From assembly GCA_964357385.1 (NCBI GenBank), contig CAYHKW010000056.1, positions 1 through 6,169 on the forward strand: a stretch of DNA of 6,169 nucleotides, given 5' to 3'. The stretch comes from JAHFJA01 sp964357385 (GTDB lineage: Bacteria > Patescibacteriota > Patescibacteriia > JACQRZ01). A program made the translations under genes and the position numbers. The notes under the pieces are model-generated. The model searched no databases. It saw only the letters and a program-made list of their open reading frames with translations, and was not told the origin of the DNA. The number at the start of each line of letters is the position of its first letter. Positions within the stretch are counted from its first letter, which is position 1. Below are positions 1 to 6,035 of the stretch, in pieces.

Positions 1-29
1 AGAATTAGAAATAATATACCTTTTTTCAT
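1..29 (-). CDS. 5' end of a divergent gene, probable secreted or membrane protein (partial)
   Basis: Only the first nine codons lie in the window; they read MKKGILFLI, two lysines followed by a hydrophobic run, which is the classic start of a signal peptide or first membrane segment. The start is supported by an AAAGGA Shine-Dalgarno-like box on the minus strand at 41-46 (11 bases from the ATG, slightly long) and by a promoter at 59-86. The rest of the gene is beyond the left end, so no function can be given. It is transcribed away from the MBL-gyrA operon. The call rests on the combination of promoter, ribosome site and signal-like N-terminus; nine codons alone would not be enough. Confidence 0.5.
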
Positions 30-58
30 ACAAGAAAATGTCCTTTAACGCTACTGAA

Positions 59-86
59 ATTGTACCCCTTTCGACACTAAAAACAA
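59..86 (-). promoter_or_regulatory. Promoter of the divergent left-edge gene
   Basis: Read on the minus strand there is a -35 box TTGTTT (81-86), a 16-base spacer and a -10 box TACAAT (59-64, one mismatch to TATAAT). Transcription would begin near 52, leaving a leader of a little over 20 bases that carries the AAAGGA ribosome site at 41-46. It was found by eye from consensus matches; no start has been mapped. Confidence 0.45.
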
Positions 87-89
87 CTA

Positions 90-129
90 TTGCCAATATA
101 TCGTTTTTTCTTTATACTATCTCTATAAT
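90..129 (+). promoter_or_regulatory. Promoter of the MBL - DUF333/CARDB - gyrA operon
   Basis: A -35 box TTGCCA (90-95, one mismatch to TTGACA) is followed by exactly 17 bases and a -10 box TATACT (113-118, one mismatch to TATAAT), predicting a transcript start near 125. A perfect TATAAT at 124-129 lies just downstream but has no good -35; used alone it would start transcription around 136, giving a practically leaderless message. Either way the 5' leader is about 5-17 bases and contains no Shine-Dalgarno site. The -35 box is 3 bases from the -35 box of the divergent promoter at 59-86. Confidence 0.55.
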
Positions 130-141
130 CGTTACTTTTGT

Positions 142-798
142 ATGTACTTGTATTTTTTAGGAAATTCGTGTTTCAAAATCCAGACGAACGACAAGGAAAC
201 CACCCTTTTGTTGGATCCATTTGATGGGACTGCCGGCACGCTTTCAAAGCAGACTGCGGACGTAATTCTCTGTAGTAGCGACCGTTCAGATCATGGGTAT
301 GCTGATGTGGTAAAGCGTATCAGCGAAACCTCGCCATTTGTGATCAATAATCCGGGTGAATATGATGTTAAAGGCATTAGTATCCAGGCGGTTTCCATAA
401 AGCAAGACGCGCCAGACGTAAAAGGTGGGTCTGAATATGCCACATTGTACTCAATGGGCATCGAGGGGGTGTTTGTGGGTCATATGGGCGCGTTGAATCG
501 CCCTCTTAAAGAGGCTGAACTGGAAGCTTTGGGTCGCATTGACGTATTGCTATTGCCGGTCGGTGGTGGGCACGTTCTTTCAGCAAAGGCAGCCGTGGAG
601 GTTATTTCACAGCTTGAGCCTCGCATGGTGATTCCGTGCCACTACGCCATGAAAGAAAGCAAGCTTGAATTGGGTACGCTGCAAAGTTTTATCAAAGAAA
701 GCGGTATGAAGACTGATGAAGCGGTTGATAAGTTGAAAATTATTAAAAAAGAACTTCCTGGTGAAGATACGAAGTGTATTGTTTTGAACATTGCATAA
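142..798 (+). CDS. MBL-fold (UlaG-like, Lactamase_B_3 type) protein with a degenerate metal site
   Basis: A 218-residue protein with the landmarks of the small UlaG-like metallo-beta-lactamase-fold hydrolases: an early strand and glycine (YFLGNSCFKI, 4-13), LLLDP (22-26), the metal-loop position at 44-51, NPGEYDVKGI (70-79), GVFVGHMG (109-116), DVLLLPVGGGH (134-144) and VIPCHY (163-168). The usual HxHxDH motif reads SDRSDH (46-51): both leading histidines are replaced, while Asp50, His51, His114 and His167 remain. Normal hydrolase activity is therefore doubtful; it may bind one metal, use other ligands, or serve a non-catalytic role. There is no signal peptide, so it should be cytoplasmic. 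ATG 142 is the only sensible start and follows the promoter closely, with no Shine-Dalgarno site. It is first in an operon with gyrA, a placement I recall from CPR genomes, but its substrate is unknown. Confidence 0.85.
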   Translation: MYLYFLGNSCFKIQTNDKETTLLLDPFDGTAGTLSKQTADVILCSSDRSDHGYADVVKRISETSPFVINNPGEYDVKGISIQAVSIKQDAPDVKGGSEYATLYSMGIEGVFVGHMGALNRPLKEAELEALGRIDVLLLPVGGGHVLSAKAAVEVISQLEPRMVIPCHYAMKESKLELGTLQSFIKESGMKTDEAVDKLKIIKKELPGEDTKCIVLNIA

Positions 799-800
799 GT

Positions 801-1676
801 ATGACGCATTCTTATTCACGAACACGTGCAGGAATCATTTGGTTCCTGGTTACCGGTGTCTTTACGGCACTGGTCGTGTTCTGGATACCGTCTTTGACGG
901 GAACAGTTCGGGCCTTGTCCGGGGAAATCGGCAAAGGTACCAGCGAGTCGTCAGAGCAGTTTTCTAAAGAATGGAGCAGTACGCAAAAAGAAATCAAACT
1001 GCTTACCGACACTATCGCTTCGGTATCCAAAGAATCGAGCCCCTTTTCTCAGACACAGATGGAAACATTTGCAAAAGAGATTGATGCTCATGCAAGTACC
1101 CCCAAAGACTTAGCCGCATTCCCTGTTCATGAAGATGCTAAAGAAGAGATCTCTGTCGACACTGATCCTGTTGCCGCATCATGTACGCGGATCGGCGGTC
1201 GCTATGTCTCACGCACCACCGAAAAACATGATTACGGGGTATGTATGTTTAAAGACGGTTCTGAATGTGAGGTAAGCGCATTTGCCAGTGGGGCGTGTCG
1301 TCAAGGACAATACCGCAAAGCAGAGGACGGGATTACCACTACCCCTGATCTTGTGCTGGAAGTCGAAAAAGCAGGATATTGCTCTGCACGCACGGCGCCT
1401 ATTGCATGGACTGAGGATGAAAGTGCTGACTATATTTGTCTCCAAGGGGTAACGATAAAAAACATTGGTTGGGGCGATGCAAAAGCAAGCACTATTAAAA
1501 CAGCAGGAAAATATTATGATGTACCGGCACTCGCAGCGGGAGAGTCATTCACCTTCTCTGATCACTTTCCATTTATCAAAGCGAAAGTAAACAACCAGGC
1601 AGTAATCGTGGTAGATGCAAAGAATAATGTTTCAGAATTTAATGAAGATAATAACGTCTATACCTTTCCGAAATAA
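801..1676 (+). CDS. Membrane-anchored extracytoplasmic protein with DUF333-like and CARDB domains
   Basis: A 291-residue protein of unknown function. The short basic N-terminus (R7, R9) and hydrophobic stretch about 11-30 form a signal anchor that should put the rest outside the membrane. Residues 40-100 are polar, Ser/Glu/Lys-rich and probably helical or coiled coil. Residues 122-166 match the DUF333 pattern I remember from small putative-hemolysin lipoproteins: DPxxxSC, GG, GVCMFKDGSECE, AFxxGxC, with Cys128, 148, 156 and 166. Residues 182-289 look like a CARDB (adhesion-type beta) domain: PDLVLEV, VTIKNIGWGDA, LAAGES and the signature VDAKNNVSEFNEDNNV. Two more cysteines (194, 213) suggest disulfides. 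A GTG at 774 in the same frame would overlap the MBL gene; ATG 801, 2 bases after its stop, is preferred because it gives the normal basic-hydrophobic start. No clear ribosome site, so translational coupling is likely. Confidence 0.8.
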   Translation: MTHSYSRTRAGIIWFLVTGVFTALVVFWIPSLTGTVRALSGEIGKGTSESSEQFSKEWSSTQKEIKLLTDTIASVSKESSPFSQTQMETFAKEIDAHASTPKDLAAFPVHEDAKEEISVDTDPVAASCTRIGGRYVSRTTEKHDYGVCMFKDGSECEVSAFASGACRQGQYRKAEDGITTTPDLVLEVEKAGYCSARTAPIAWTEDESADYICLQGVTIKNIGWGDAKASTIKTAGKYYDVPALAAGESFTFSDHFPFIKAKVNNQAVIVVDAKNNVSEFNEDNNVYTFPK

Positions 1677-1679
1677 TGT

Positions 1680-4154
1680 ATGGCAAATAAAGAAGAACCA
1701 AAGGAGTTCGCGTTGGGACGAGTAACACAAAGAAGTATCGTAAGTGAAATGCAGGATTGCTATATCGACTACGCAATGTCAGTCATTATTTCACGTGCGC
1801 TTCCTGATGTCCGTGATGGTCTCAAGCCAGTACACCGTCGTATTCTCTACGCAATGTGGGATATTGGACTTCGTGCAGGCGGCAAGTTTCGAAAATCAGC
1901 AAACGTAGTCGGTGAAGTGATGGCAAAATATCACCCGCATGGTGACTCGGCGATTTATGATGCGATGGTGCGTCTTGCTCAGGATTTCGCAATTCGCTAT
2001 CCGCTGGTCAACGGTCAGGGTAACTTTGGTTCCATGGATGGTGACTCCCCTGCTGCAATGCGTTACACGGAAGCAAAATTGATGCGTGCTGCAGAAGAAA
2101 TGCTGTATGACATCGACAAAGATACCGTTAATTTTATTGCCAACTACGACGGCTCTCAAAAAGAGCCAGTAGTGCTCCCTGCTCGTCTTCCTAACTTGCT
2201 GCTCAACGGTACAGTCGGTATTGCGGTGGGTATGGCAACCAACATCGCTCCTCACAACCTTACAGAGCTCTGCAACGGTATTGAATATCTCATTGAAAAT
2301 CCTGATTGTGATCTTGATGCGCTCATGGAGTTCATCAAAGGCCCTGATTTTCCAACCGGCGGTATTATTTATAACATCGAAGATATTCGCCAGGCATATG
2401 CAACGGGTCGTGGAGGTATCGTCATGCGCGCTCGCACTGAAATTGAAGAAACAAAATCAGGTCTCTGGCGCATCCTCATCACCGAAGTTCCCTATCAGGT
2501 AAACAAAGCAACATTGATTGAAAAGATTGCTGACTTGGTTCGTGAAAAAAGAGTGGAAGGGATCAAAGACCTTCGCGATGAATCAAACAAAGAAGGAGTG
2601 CGCGTGGTGATTGAACTCAAAAAAGATACGTATCCAAAAAAGATCCTGAACCAGTTGTTTAAATTCACACAGCTTCAAGATACATTCCACTTCAACATGC
2701 TTGCTATTGTTGACGGTATCCAGCCAAAAACATTGACGCTCAAAGGCATTTTGGAAGAGTTCATAAAGCATCGTCGCGAGGTGATCGTTCGCCGTACCGA
2801 GTTTGAACTTGCTCGTGCTCGCGAACGCGCTCACATCTTGGAGGGGTTGATGATTGCGATTGCAAATATTGATGCCGTCATCAAACTCATCAAAGCATCA
2901 AAAGACAAAGAGGTCGCAAAAGATAATTTGATGAAGAAATTCAAACTCTCCGAACGACAGGCTCTCGCAATTTTGGAAATGCGCCTTGCAACACTGGCAA
3001 ACCTTGAAAGCATGCGTATCGAGCAAGAGCTCCAAGAAAAGATGGCATTCATCAAAGAAATGGAAGCGCTTCTCGCCTCACCAAAGAGACTCATGGGCGT
3101 AGTAAAAACAGAGTTGTTGGAAATCCGCGACAAATACGGCGATGATCGTCGCACTGAGATCATGAAGAATGCAGTAGACAAGTTGGGAGTAGAAGATTTG
3201 ATTCCAAACGAATCAACGATCGTCATGCTTACACAAGACGGGTACATCAAGCGTCTTCCTCCTGATACATTCAAACAACAGCAGCGGGGGGGTAAGGGTG
3301 TTATCGGCCTCACTACAAAAGAAGAAGATATCGTTGAGCAGTTGTTTGCTTGCAATACCCATGACGACATTTTATTCTTCACTACAAAAGGTCGTGTATT
3401 CCAATTGAAAGCATATGATGTACCTGTTGCGTCTCGTACCGCAAAAGGTCAAGCGGTGGTCAACTTCCTCCAGCTTGGTTCCAATGAAAAAGTTTCAAAC
3501 GTACTCTCGGTTGCGGACCTCAAGAGTTATAAGTATCTCATGATGGTTACCGAGCAAGGGGTGGTGAAGAAATGTGATATCAAAGATTTCAAAAATATGC
3601 GCTCATCAGGTTTGATTGCGATCAAACTCAAAGGCGATGATGCATTGCGATGGGTCAAGCCGACGAAAGGACAAGCAGACATTATGTTGGTTACCAGTGA
3701 AGGACAGTCAATTCGCTTCAAAGAAAATGATGTTCGACCAATGGGTCGCGTTGCATCCGGTGTCCGCGGTGTCCGTGTGAAAAAGGATGACAAAGTGATT
3801 GGTATGGCTCTCGTTGATGACAAACAAAAGAATGCAGAACTTCTTATTGTGATGGGTAATGGATACGGAAAGCGTACCACCGTGAAAGCATACAAGACAC
3901 AAGGTCGGGGCGGTTCTGGAATCAAAACAGCACACATCACCGCAAAAACAGGAAAGATTGTGATGGCACAAGTTGTTGATCTTTCAGACTTGCCTGAAGG
4001 TGAGAATGGCGATTTATTAGTTATCTCATCAAACGGCCAAGTGATCCGTATGTCGATCAAGAGTGTATCGTCATTGGGGCGTGATACGCAAGGAGTACGA
4101 TTGATGCGTTTCAAAGAAGACGGCGACAAAGTTGCCAGCGTAACGATCGTGTAG
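1680..4154 (+). CDS. gyrA: DNA gyrase subunit A
   Basis: Complete 824-residue GyrA, the usual length for the family. With GyrB it forms the A2B2 type IIA topoisomerase that introduces negative supercoils using ATP. The breakage-reunion domain starts with the conserved block YAMSVIISRALPDVRDGLKP (31-50); the catalytic tyrosine is Tyr129 in AAMRYTE with Arg128 beside it. In the quinolone region KYHPHGDSAIYD (83-94), Ser90 and Asp94 match the drug-sensitive residues Ser83/Asp87 of E. coli. GIAVGMAT (180-187) and a long helical coiled-coil region follow. The C-terminal domain (about 508-824) has six beta-pinwheel repeats, with hairpins at DGYIKR, KGRVFQ, QGVVKK, EGQSIR, NGYGKR and NGQVIR. The GyrA box reads QQRGGKG (534-540) rather than QRRGGKG; the box and full pinwheel favour GyrA over ParC. 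It starts 3 bases after the upstream stop without a Shine-Dalgarno site and ends at the terminator at 4174-4214. gyrB is not in the window. Confidence 0.97.
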   Translation: MANKEEPKEFALGRVTQRSIVSEMQDCYIDYAMSVIISRALPDVRDGLKPVHRRILYAMWDIGLRAGGKFRKSANVVGEVMAKYHPHGDSAIYDAMVRLAQDFAIRYPLVNGQGNFGSMDGDSPAAMRYTEAKLMRAAEEMLYDIDKDTVNFIANYDGSQKEPVVLPARLPNLLLNGTVGIAVGMATNIAPHNLTELCNGIEYLIENPDCDLDALMEFIKGPDFPTGGIIYNIEDIRQAYATGRGGIVMRARTEIEETKSGLWRILITEVPYQVNKATLIEKIADLVREKRVEGIKDLRDESNKEGVRVVIELKKDTYPKKILNQLFKFTQLQDTFHFNMLAIVDGIQPKTLTLKGILEEFIKHRREVIVRRTEFELARARERAHILEGLMIAIANIDAVIKLIKASKDKEVAKDNLMKKFKLSERQALAILEMRLATLANLESMRIEQELQEKMAFIKEMEALLASPKRLMGVVKTELLEIRDKYGDDRRTEIMKNAVDKLGVEDLIPNESTIVMLTQDGYIKRLPPDTFKQQQRGGKGVIGLTTKEEDIVEQLFACNTHDDILFFTTKGRVFQLKAYDVPVASRTAKGQAVVNFLQLGSNEKVSNVLSVADLKSYKYLMMVTEQGVVKKCDIKDFKNMRSSGLIAIKLKGDDALRWVKPTKGQADIMLVTSEGQSIRFKENDVRPMGRVASGVRGVRVKKDDKVIGMALVDDKQKNAELLIVMGNGYGKRTTVKAYKTQGRGGSGIKTAHITAKTGKIVMAQVVDLSDLPEGENGDLLVISSNGQVIRMSIKSVSSLGRDTQGVRLMRFKEDGDKVASVTIV

Positions 4155-4173
4155 AAAAAATCGCGAGAAAAAG

Positions 4174-4214
4174 AAAAACCGGTGAAACAGAATTATTCTG
4201 CTCACCGGTTTTTT
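4174..4214. terminator. Bidirectional intrinsic terminator between gyrA and the convergent gene
   Basis: The arms CCGGTGA (4179-4185) and TCACCGG (4202-4208) pair perfectly; after a small 2-by-1 internal loop, CAGAA (4188-4192) pairs with TTCTG (4196-4200) around a three-base loop. The right side is followed by six T (4209-4214), as needed for the plus strand. The left side is preceded by an A-rich tract (from about 4155), which gives T-runs on the minus strand. It begins 20-25 bases after the gyrA stop and abuts the stop codon of the minus-strand gene at 4216, so it serves both converging units. Confidence 0.92.
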
Positions 4215-4215
4215 G

Positions 4216-5340
4216 TTATTTCGAAGGAAACATCTTTTCGTAATCTACGTCACTGTCTTTTATTGCATGCAACGCTATCGCCATCATATCATCTTTTTTC
4301 ATTTCAGCTTCTCTTGCGTTTCTAAAATACATCATAGCAACGGTGCCGTATGCTTTACGCAGTGGATTAACACTTTGCGAAGCGTTTGCCATGTGACCTA
4401 CGGAATAGTACGGTATGGGACCGTAGGCAATCGATGCAAGCAATCCCCTTGCTTCAAGTAGTAGATATCTTTTCTGTGCATCAGCACTTTCAATTCCGCC
4501 TTTCAGACTCTGTCTGAGTTCGATGTCCTTCACATGTTGCTGTTCATGTTGAGACGTACTCGCAAGTACACCGCTGATGACTGGAGTATCAAATTCTTTC
4601 GGACTATCCTTTTTGTCGCATATACTTCCCCATTGTGTGTAATAGAACACCGCATTGTTGTCGCCTTTTGGATTAACACAGGCATCACGAGCAATGTCAG
4701 CATATCGTGCTAATGGTTCAAAGTAGTGAGTGATCAAGCCGCTATTATCGGTGTTGGCTGCAAGAACATTCCCTTGTGTTTGCAGTGTTAATGCATGAAA
4801 CACGATTTGTTCCTGGAAAGGAATTTTTCTCTTTTTTCTTTCATCAAATACAGTACCGCTGCGATGCGCATAAATTTCACCCAGCACCGGCAATGCACCA
4901 TAGTTCGTATGCCCGTCGCCAAGAGCAATGGGAGTGGGAACTGCTACGGAAAAGTACCACCCTTTCTTTTGCAAATCATTGATGAGCGGTTGTATCTTTG
5001 CAAGATACTCGTATTCATCCTTAATAGCAGGAATCGTGATACCAACATCTTTATATTTTGGTACATACTTGTTGTGCAGTGCAACAAATGTCTCTACTGC
5101 ATCATCCAGATCAGGATGCTGAACCGTCCAATCAATATATGCACCAAGGAATTGCTTTGTAAGCTCTACTGTAGGATCGTTTTTTGTTGGCGTTATGGAA
5201 TTAAATCCTTTGAATTTATAATGTATCGAAGAACCTTCCCCAATTTTTTCAGGCAGCGGTGGGGTAAATGCCTGGTTTTGGATGTACATAATGCCAAACA
5301 GTGCAGATAGACACAAAACCCATACAATTACATTTTTCAT
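4216..5340 (-). CDS. Signal-anchored HEXXH protein, putative zinc metallopeptidase-like, family not recognised
   Basis: A 374-residue protein I cannot place in a named family. Residues 3-20 are hydrophobic after a lysine, forming a signal peptide or membrane anchor; Cys10 is not in a proper lipobox. The remainder is soluble and mostly helical-looking, so it should act outside the membrane. Its one catalytic-looking motif is HEQQH (265-269), the HEXXH zinc signature, with Glu296 in LLLEARGL 27 residues after the motif as a possible third ligand, as in gluzincin-type peptidases. Peptidase activity is inference from this motif only. Cys221 and Cys241 could form a disulfide. ATG 5340 is supported by AAGAGG on the minus strand (5351-5356), 10 bases upstream, and by a TTGACA promoter. 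It lies 77 bases downstream of the three-TM gene on the same strand and its stop touches the bidirectional terminator. Confidence 0.8.
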   Translation of the reverse strand: MKNVIVWVLCLSALFGIMYIQNQAFTPPLPEKIGEGSSIHYKFKGFNSITPTKNDPTVELTKQFLGAYIDWTVQHPDLDDAVETFVALHNKYVPKYKDVGITIPAIKDEYEYLAKIQPLINDLQKKGWYFSVAVPTPIALGDGHTNYGALPVLGEIYAHRSGTVFDERKKRKIPFQEQIVFHALTLQTQGNVLAANTDNSGLITHYFEPLARYADIARDACVNPKGDNNAVFYYTQWGSICDKKDSPKEFDTPVISGVLASTSQHEQQHVKDIELRQSLKGGIESADAQKRYLLLEARGLLASIAYGPIPYYSVGHMANASQSVNPLRKAYGTVAMMYFRNAREAEMKKDDMMAIALHAIKDSDVDYEKMFPSK

Positions 5341-5350
5341 TTTTCAATGT

Positions 5351-5405
5351 CCTCTTTTTTATAATAACTACGATATACCCTAGCACAAAAACATCATTTT
5401 GTCAA
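5351..5405 (-). promoter_or_regulatory. Promoter and ribosome site of the HEXXH gene
   Basis: On the minus strand a perfect -35 box TTGACA (5400-5405) is followed by 17 bases and a weak -10 TAGGGT (5377-5382) preceded by an extended-10 TGC. TATATC (5372-5377) is a better -10 by sequence but would need a 22-base spacer. Transcription would begin near 5370, giving a leader of about 30 bases that carries AAGAGG (5351-5356). The promoter lies in the 77-base gap after the upstream gene's stop, so this gene can be expressed separately from it. Confidence 0.5.
5385..5402. repeat. Small inverted repeat overlapping the promoter spacer
   Basis: ACAAAA (5385-5390) and TTTTGT (5397-5402) are perfect inverted copies separated by six bases, lying between and partly over the -35 and -10 elements. 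The position suits an operator, but the arms are short and all but one pair in each is A-T, so chance is a fair explanation. A second short pair, AAGGG (5404-5408) and CCCTT (5415-5419), overlaps the end of the upstream gene and lacks a T-run directly behind it, so it is not a convincing terminator. Confidence 0.25.
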
Positions 5406-5417
5406 GGGGTAAAACCC

Positions 5418-5951
5418 TTATAAATACAGCGAAAATGAAACAATAAAAATAATCAAACTCAGTGTGATCCCCGTAAACAAGATATCTTTTGCGAGATTGA
5501 ACAGTCGTCGTTTTGGTCGATAATAGTTCGTCGAGAGATTATATGTTTCCAATGCAAATTGTCTAATAATTTCTTCGCGCGATGCAAGAGTTTTAGAAAG
5601 TGTCTGTGCGTAATCTGCTGCAGTCGTATGGCGTGCAATTGTTTTGATAAACATCATACTGTTTTCACCACCATTCTTACGCATGAATTGTGGCGGATGC
5701 ATGACAAGAATACCAATCAATGCAGAAATAGCAGCGAATATCGCAAGCACCAACGAGTACAGTTGTATATTTCCTCCTTGCAATGTTGAACTGGCAAAAA
5801 CAAATATCGCCAGGCTGAGTCCAATGAGAATATTGGTTTGAGAATCGATTTGTTGGCAAAAGTCATTTATTTTTTGCAACGTTTGCACAAGGACTGCCAC
5901 TTCCGCTTCGCTAATATCTTTTTTCTTTGTGCTACGTTTTTGCGTTGTCAT
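5418..5951 (-). CDS. Three-TM membrane protein resembling Pycsar-TM (DUF5706) effectors
   Basis: A 177-residue protein with a charged, lysine-rich N-terminus (1-15), an amphipathic helix leading into DSQTNILIGLSLAIF (37-51), membrane segments at about 41-57, 62-84 and 157-177, and a roughly 70-residue soluble helical loop between the second and third. Order and spacing (helix with DS/DT before TM1, TM pair, a P-rich exit HPPQF at 85-89, ENSMMFIKTIAR at 96-107, an acidic-basic helix, then YYRPKRRLFNLAKD before TM3) resemble the DUF5706 domain of PycTM, the membrane effector of Pycsar cyclic-pyrimidine antiphage defence. That match is from memory and moderate. No cyclase gene is in view, so a defence role is unproven; a generic small membrane protein is the alternative. 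An in-frame ATG at 5987 would add 12 residues but lies inside a terminator stem and upstream of the -10 box, so ATG 5951 is preferred. Confidence 0.75.
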   Translation of the reverse strand: MTTQKRSTKKKDISEAEVAVLVQTLQKINDFCQQIDSQTNILIGLSLAIFVFASSTLQGGNIQLYSLVLAIFAAISALIGILVMHPPQFMRKNGGENSMMFIKTIARHTTAADYAQTLSKTLASREEIIRQFALETYNLSTNYYRPKRRLFNLAKDILFTGITLSLIIFIVSFSLYL

Positions 5952-5959
5952 ATGTGTTA

Positions 5960-5968
5960 AGTATAACA
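5960..5968 (-). promoter_or_regulatory. Extended -10 promoter for a probably leaderless mRNA
   Basis: The minus strand reads TGTTATACT, an extended -10 (TG, one base, TATACT). No good -35 box stands 16-18 bases upstream, where the terminator T-tract lies. Only 8 bases separate TATACT from ATG 5951, so transcription should start at or within two or three bases of the start codon, and no Shine-Dalgarno site is present. This supports 5951 as the true start and a leaderless message. Confidence 0.5.
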
Positions 5969-5973
5969 CGCGG

Positions 5974-6002
5974 AAAATAAAAAACATGGATAACCATGTT
6001 TT
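5974..6002 (-). terminator. Intrinsic terminator of the right-edge minus-strand gene
   Basis: AAAACATGG (5981-5989) and CCATGTTTT (5994-6002) are perfect 9-base arms around a four-base loop. On the minus strand the hairpin is followed by a T-rich tract (TTTTTTATTTT counted from within the arm, 5984 down to 5974), giving a standard terminator. It lies 33 bases past the stop of the partial gene at 6036 and just upstream of the promoter of the three-TM gene, separating the two units. On the plus strand the tail is only TTTTGTTGT, so function in that direction would be weak. Confidence 0.75.
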
Positions 6003-6035
6003 GTTGTATACTCACAATATTATAGGAGTACATTC

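Noticed and set aside
2..160. Plus-strand frame open from the left edge to a TAG at 158-160, with an ATG at 38 and a hydrophobic C-terminus.
   Set aside because: It runs through both divergent promoters, overlaps the MBL start and has no ribosome site; the AT-rich promoter sequence explains it better.
774..800. Alternative GTG start adding nine residues to the DUF333-CARDB protein.
   Set aside because: It would overlap the MBL gene by 25 bases and place cysteines and an acidic residue before the signal anchor; ATG 801, just after the stop, gives a normal signal sequence.
2151..2167. Perfect hairpin GGCTCT/AGAGCC with a five-base loop inside gyrA.
   Set aside because: It falls in the conserved DGSQKEP coding stretch and has no T-run after it; codon choice explains it.
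2831..4129. Long minus-strand frames opposite gyrA (183 and 200 codons).
   Set aside because: They are mirror frames of a strongly conserved gene, with Ser/Arg/Thr-rich low-quality translations and no start signals.
4397..4427. Inverted repeat CCTACGG/CCGTAGG with a 17-base spacer.
   Set aside because: It lies within the coding region of the HEXXH gene (around GPIPYYSVG), far from any start or stop; no regulatory role is evident.
5952..5987. Longer N-terminus of the three-TM protein from ATG 5987.
   Set aside because: That ATG lies in the stem of the terminator hairpin and upstream of the extended -10 box, so it would not be on the mRNA from that promoter.
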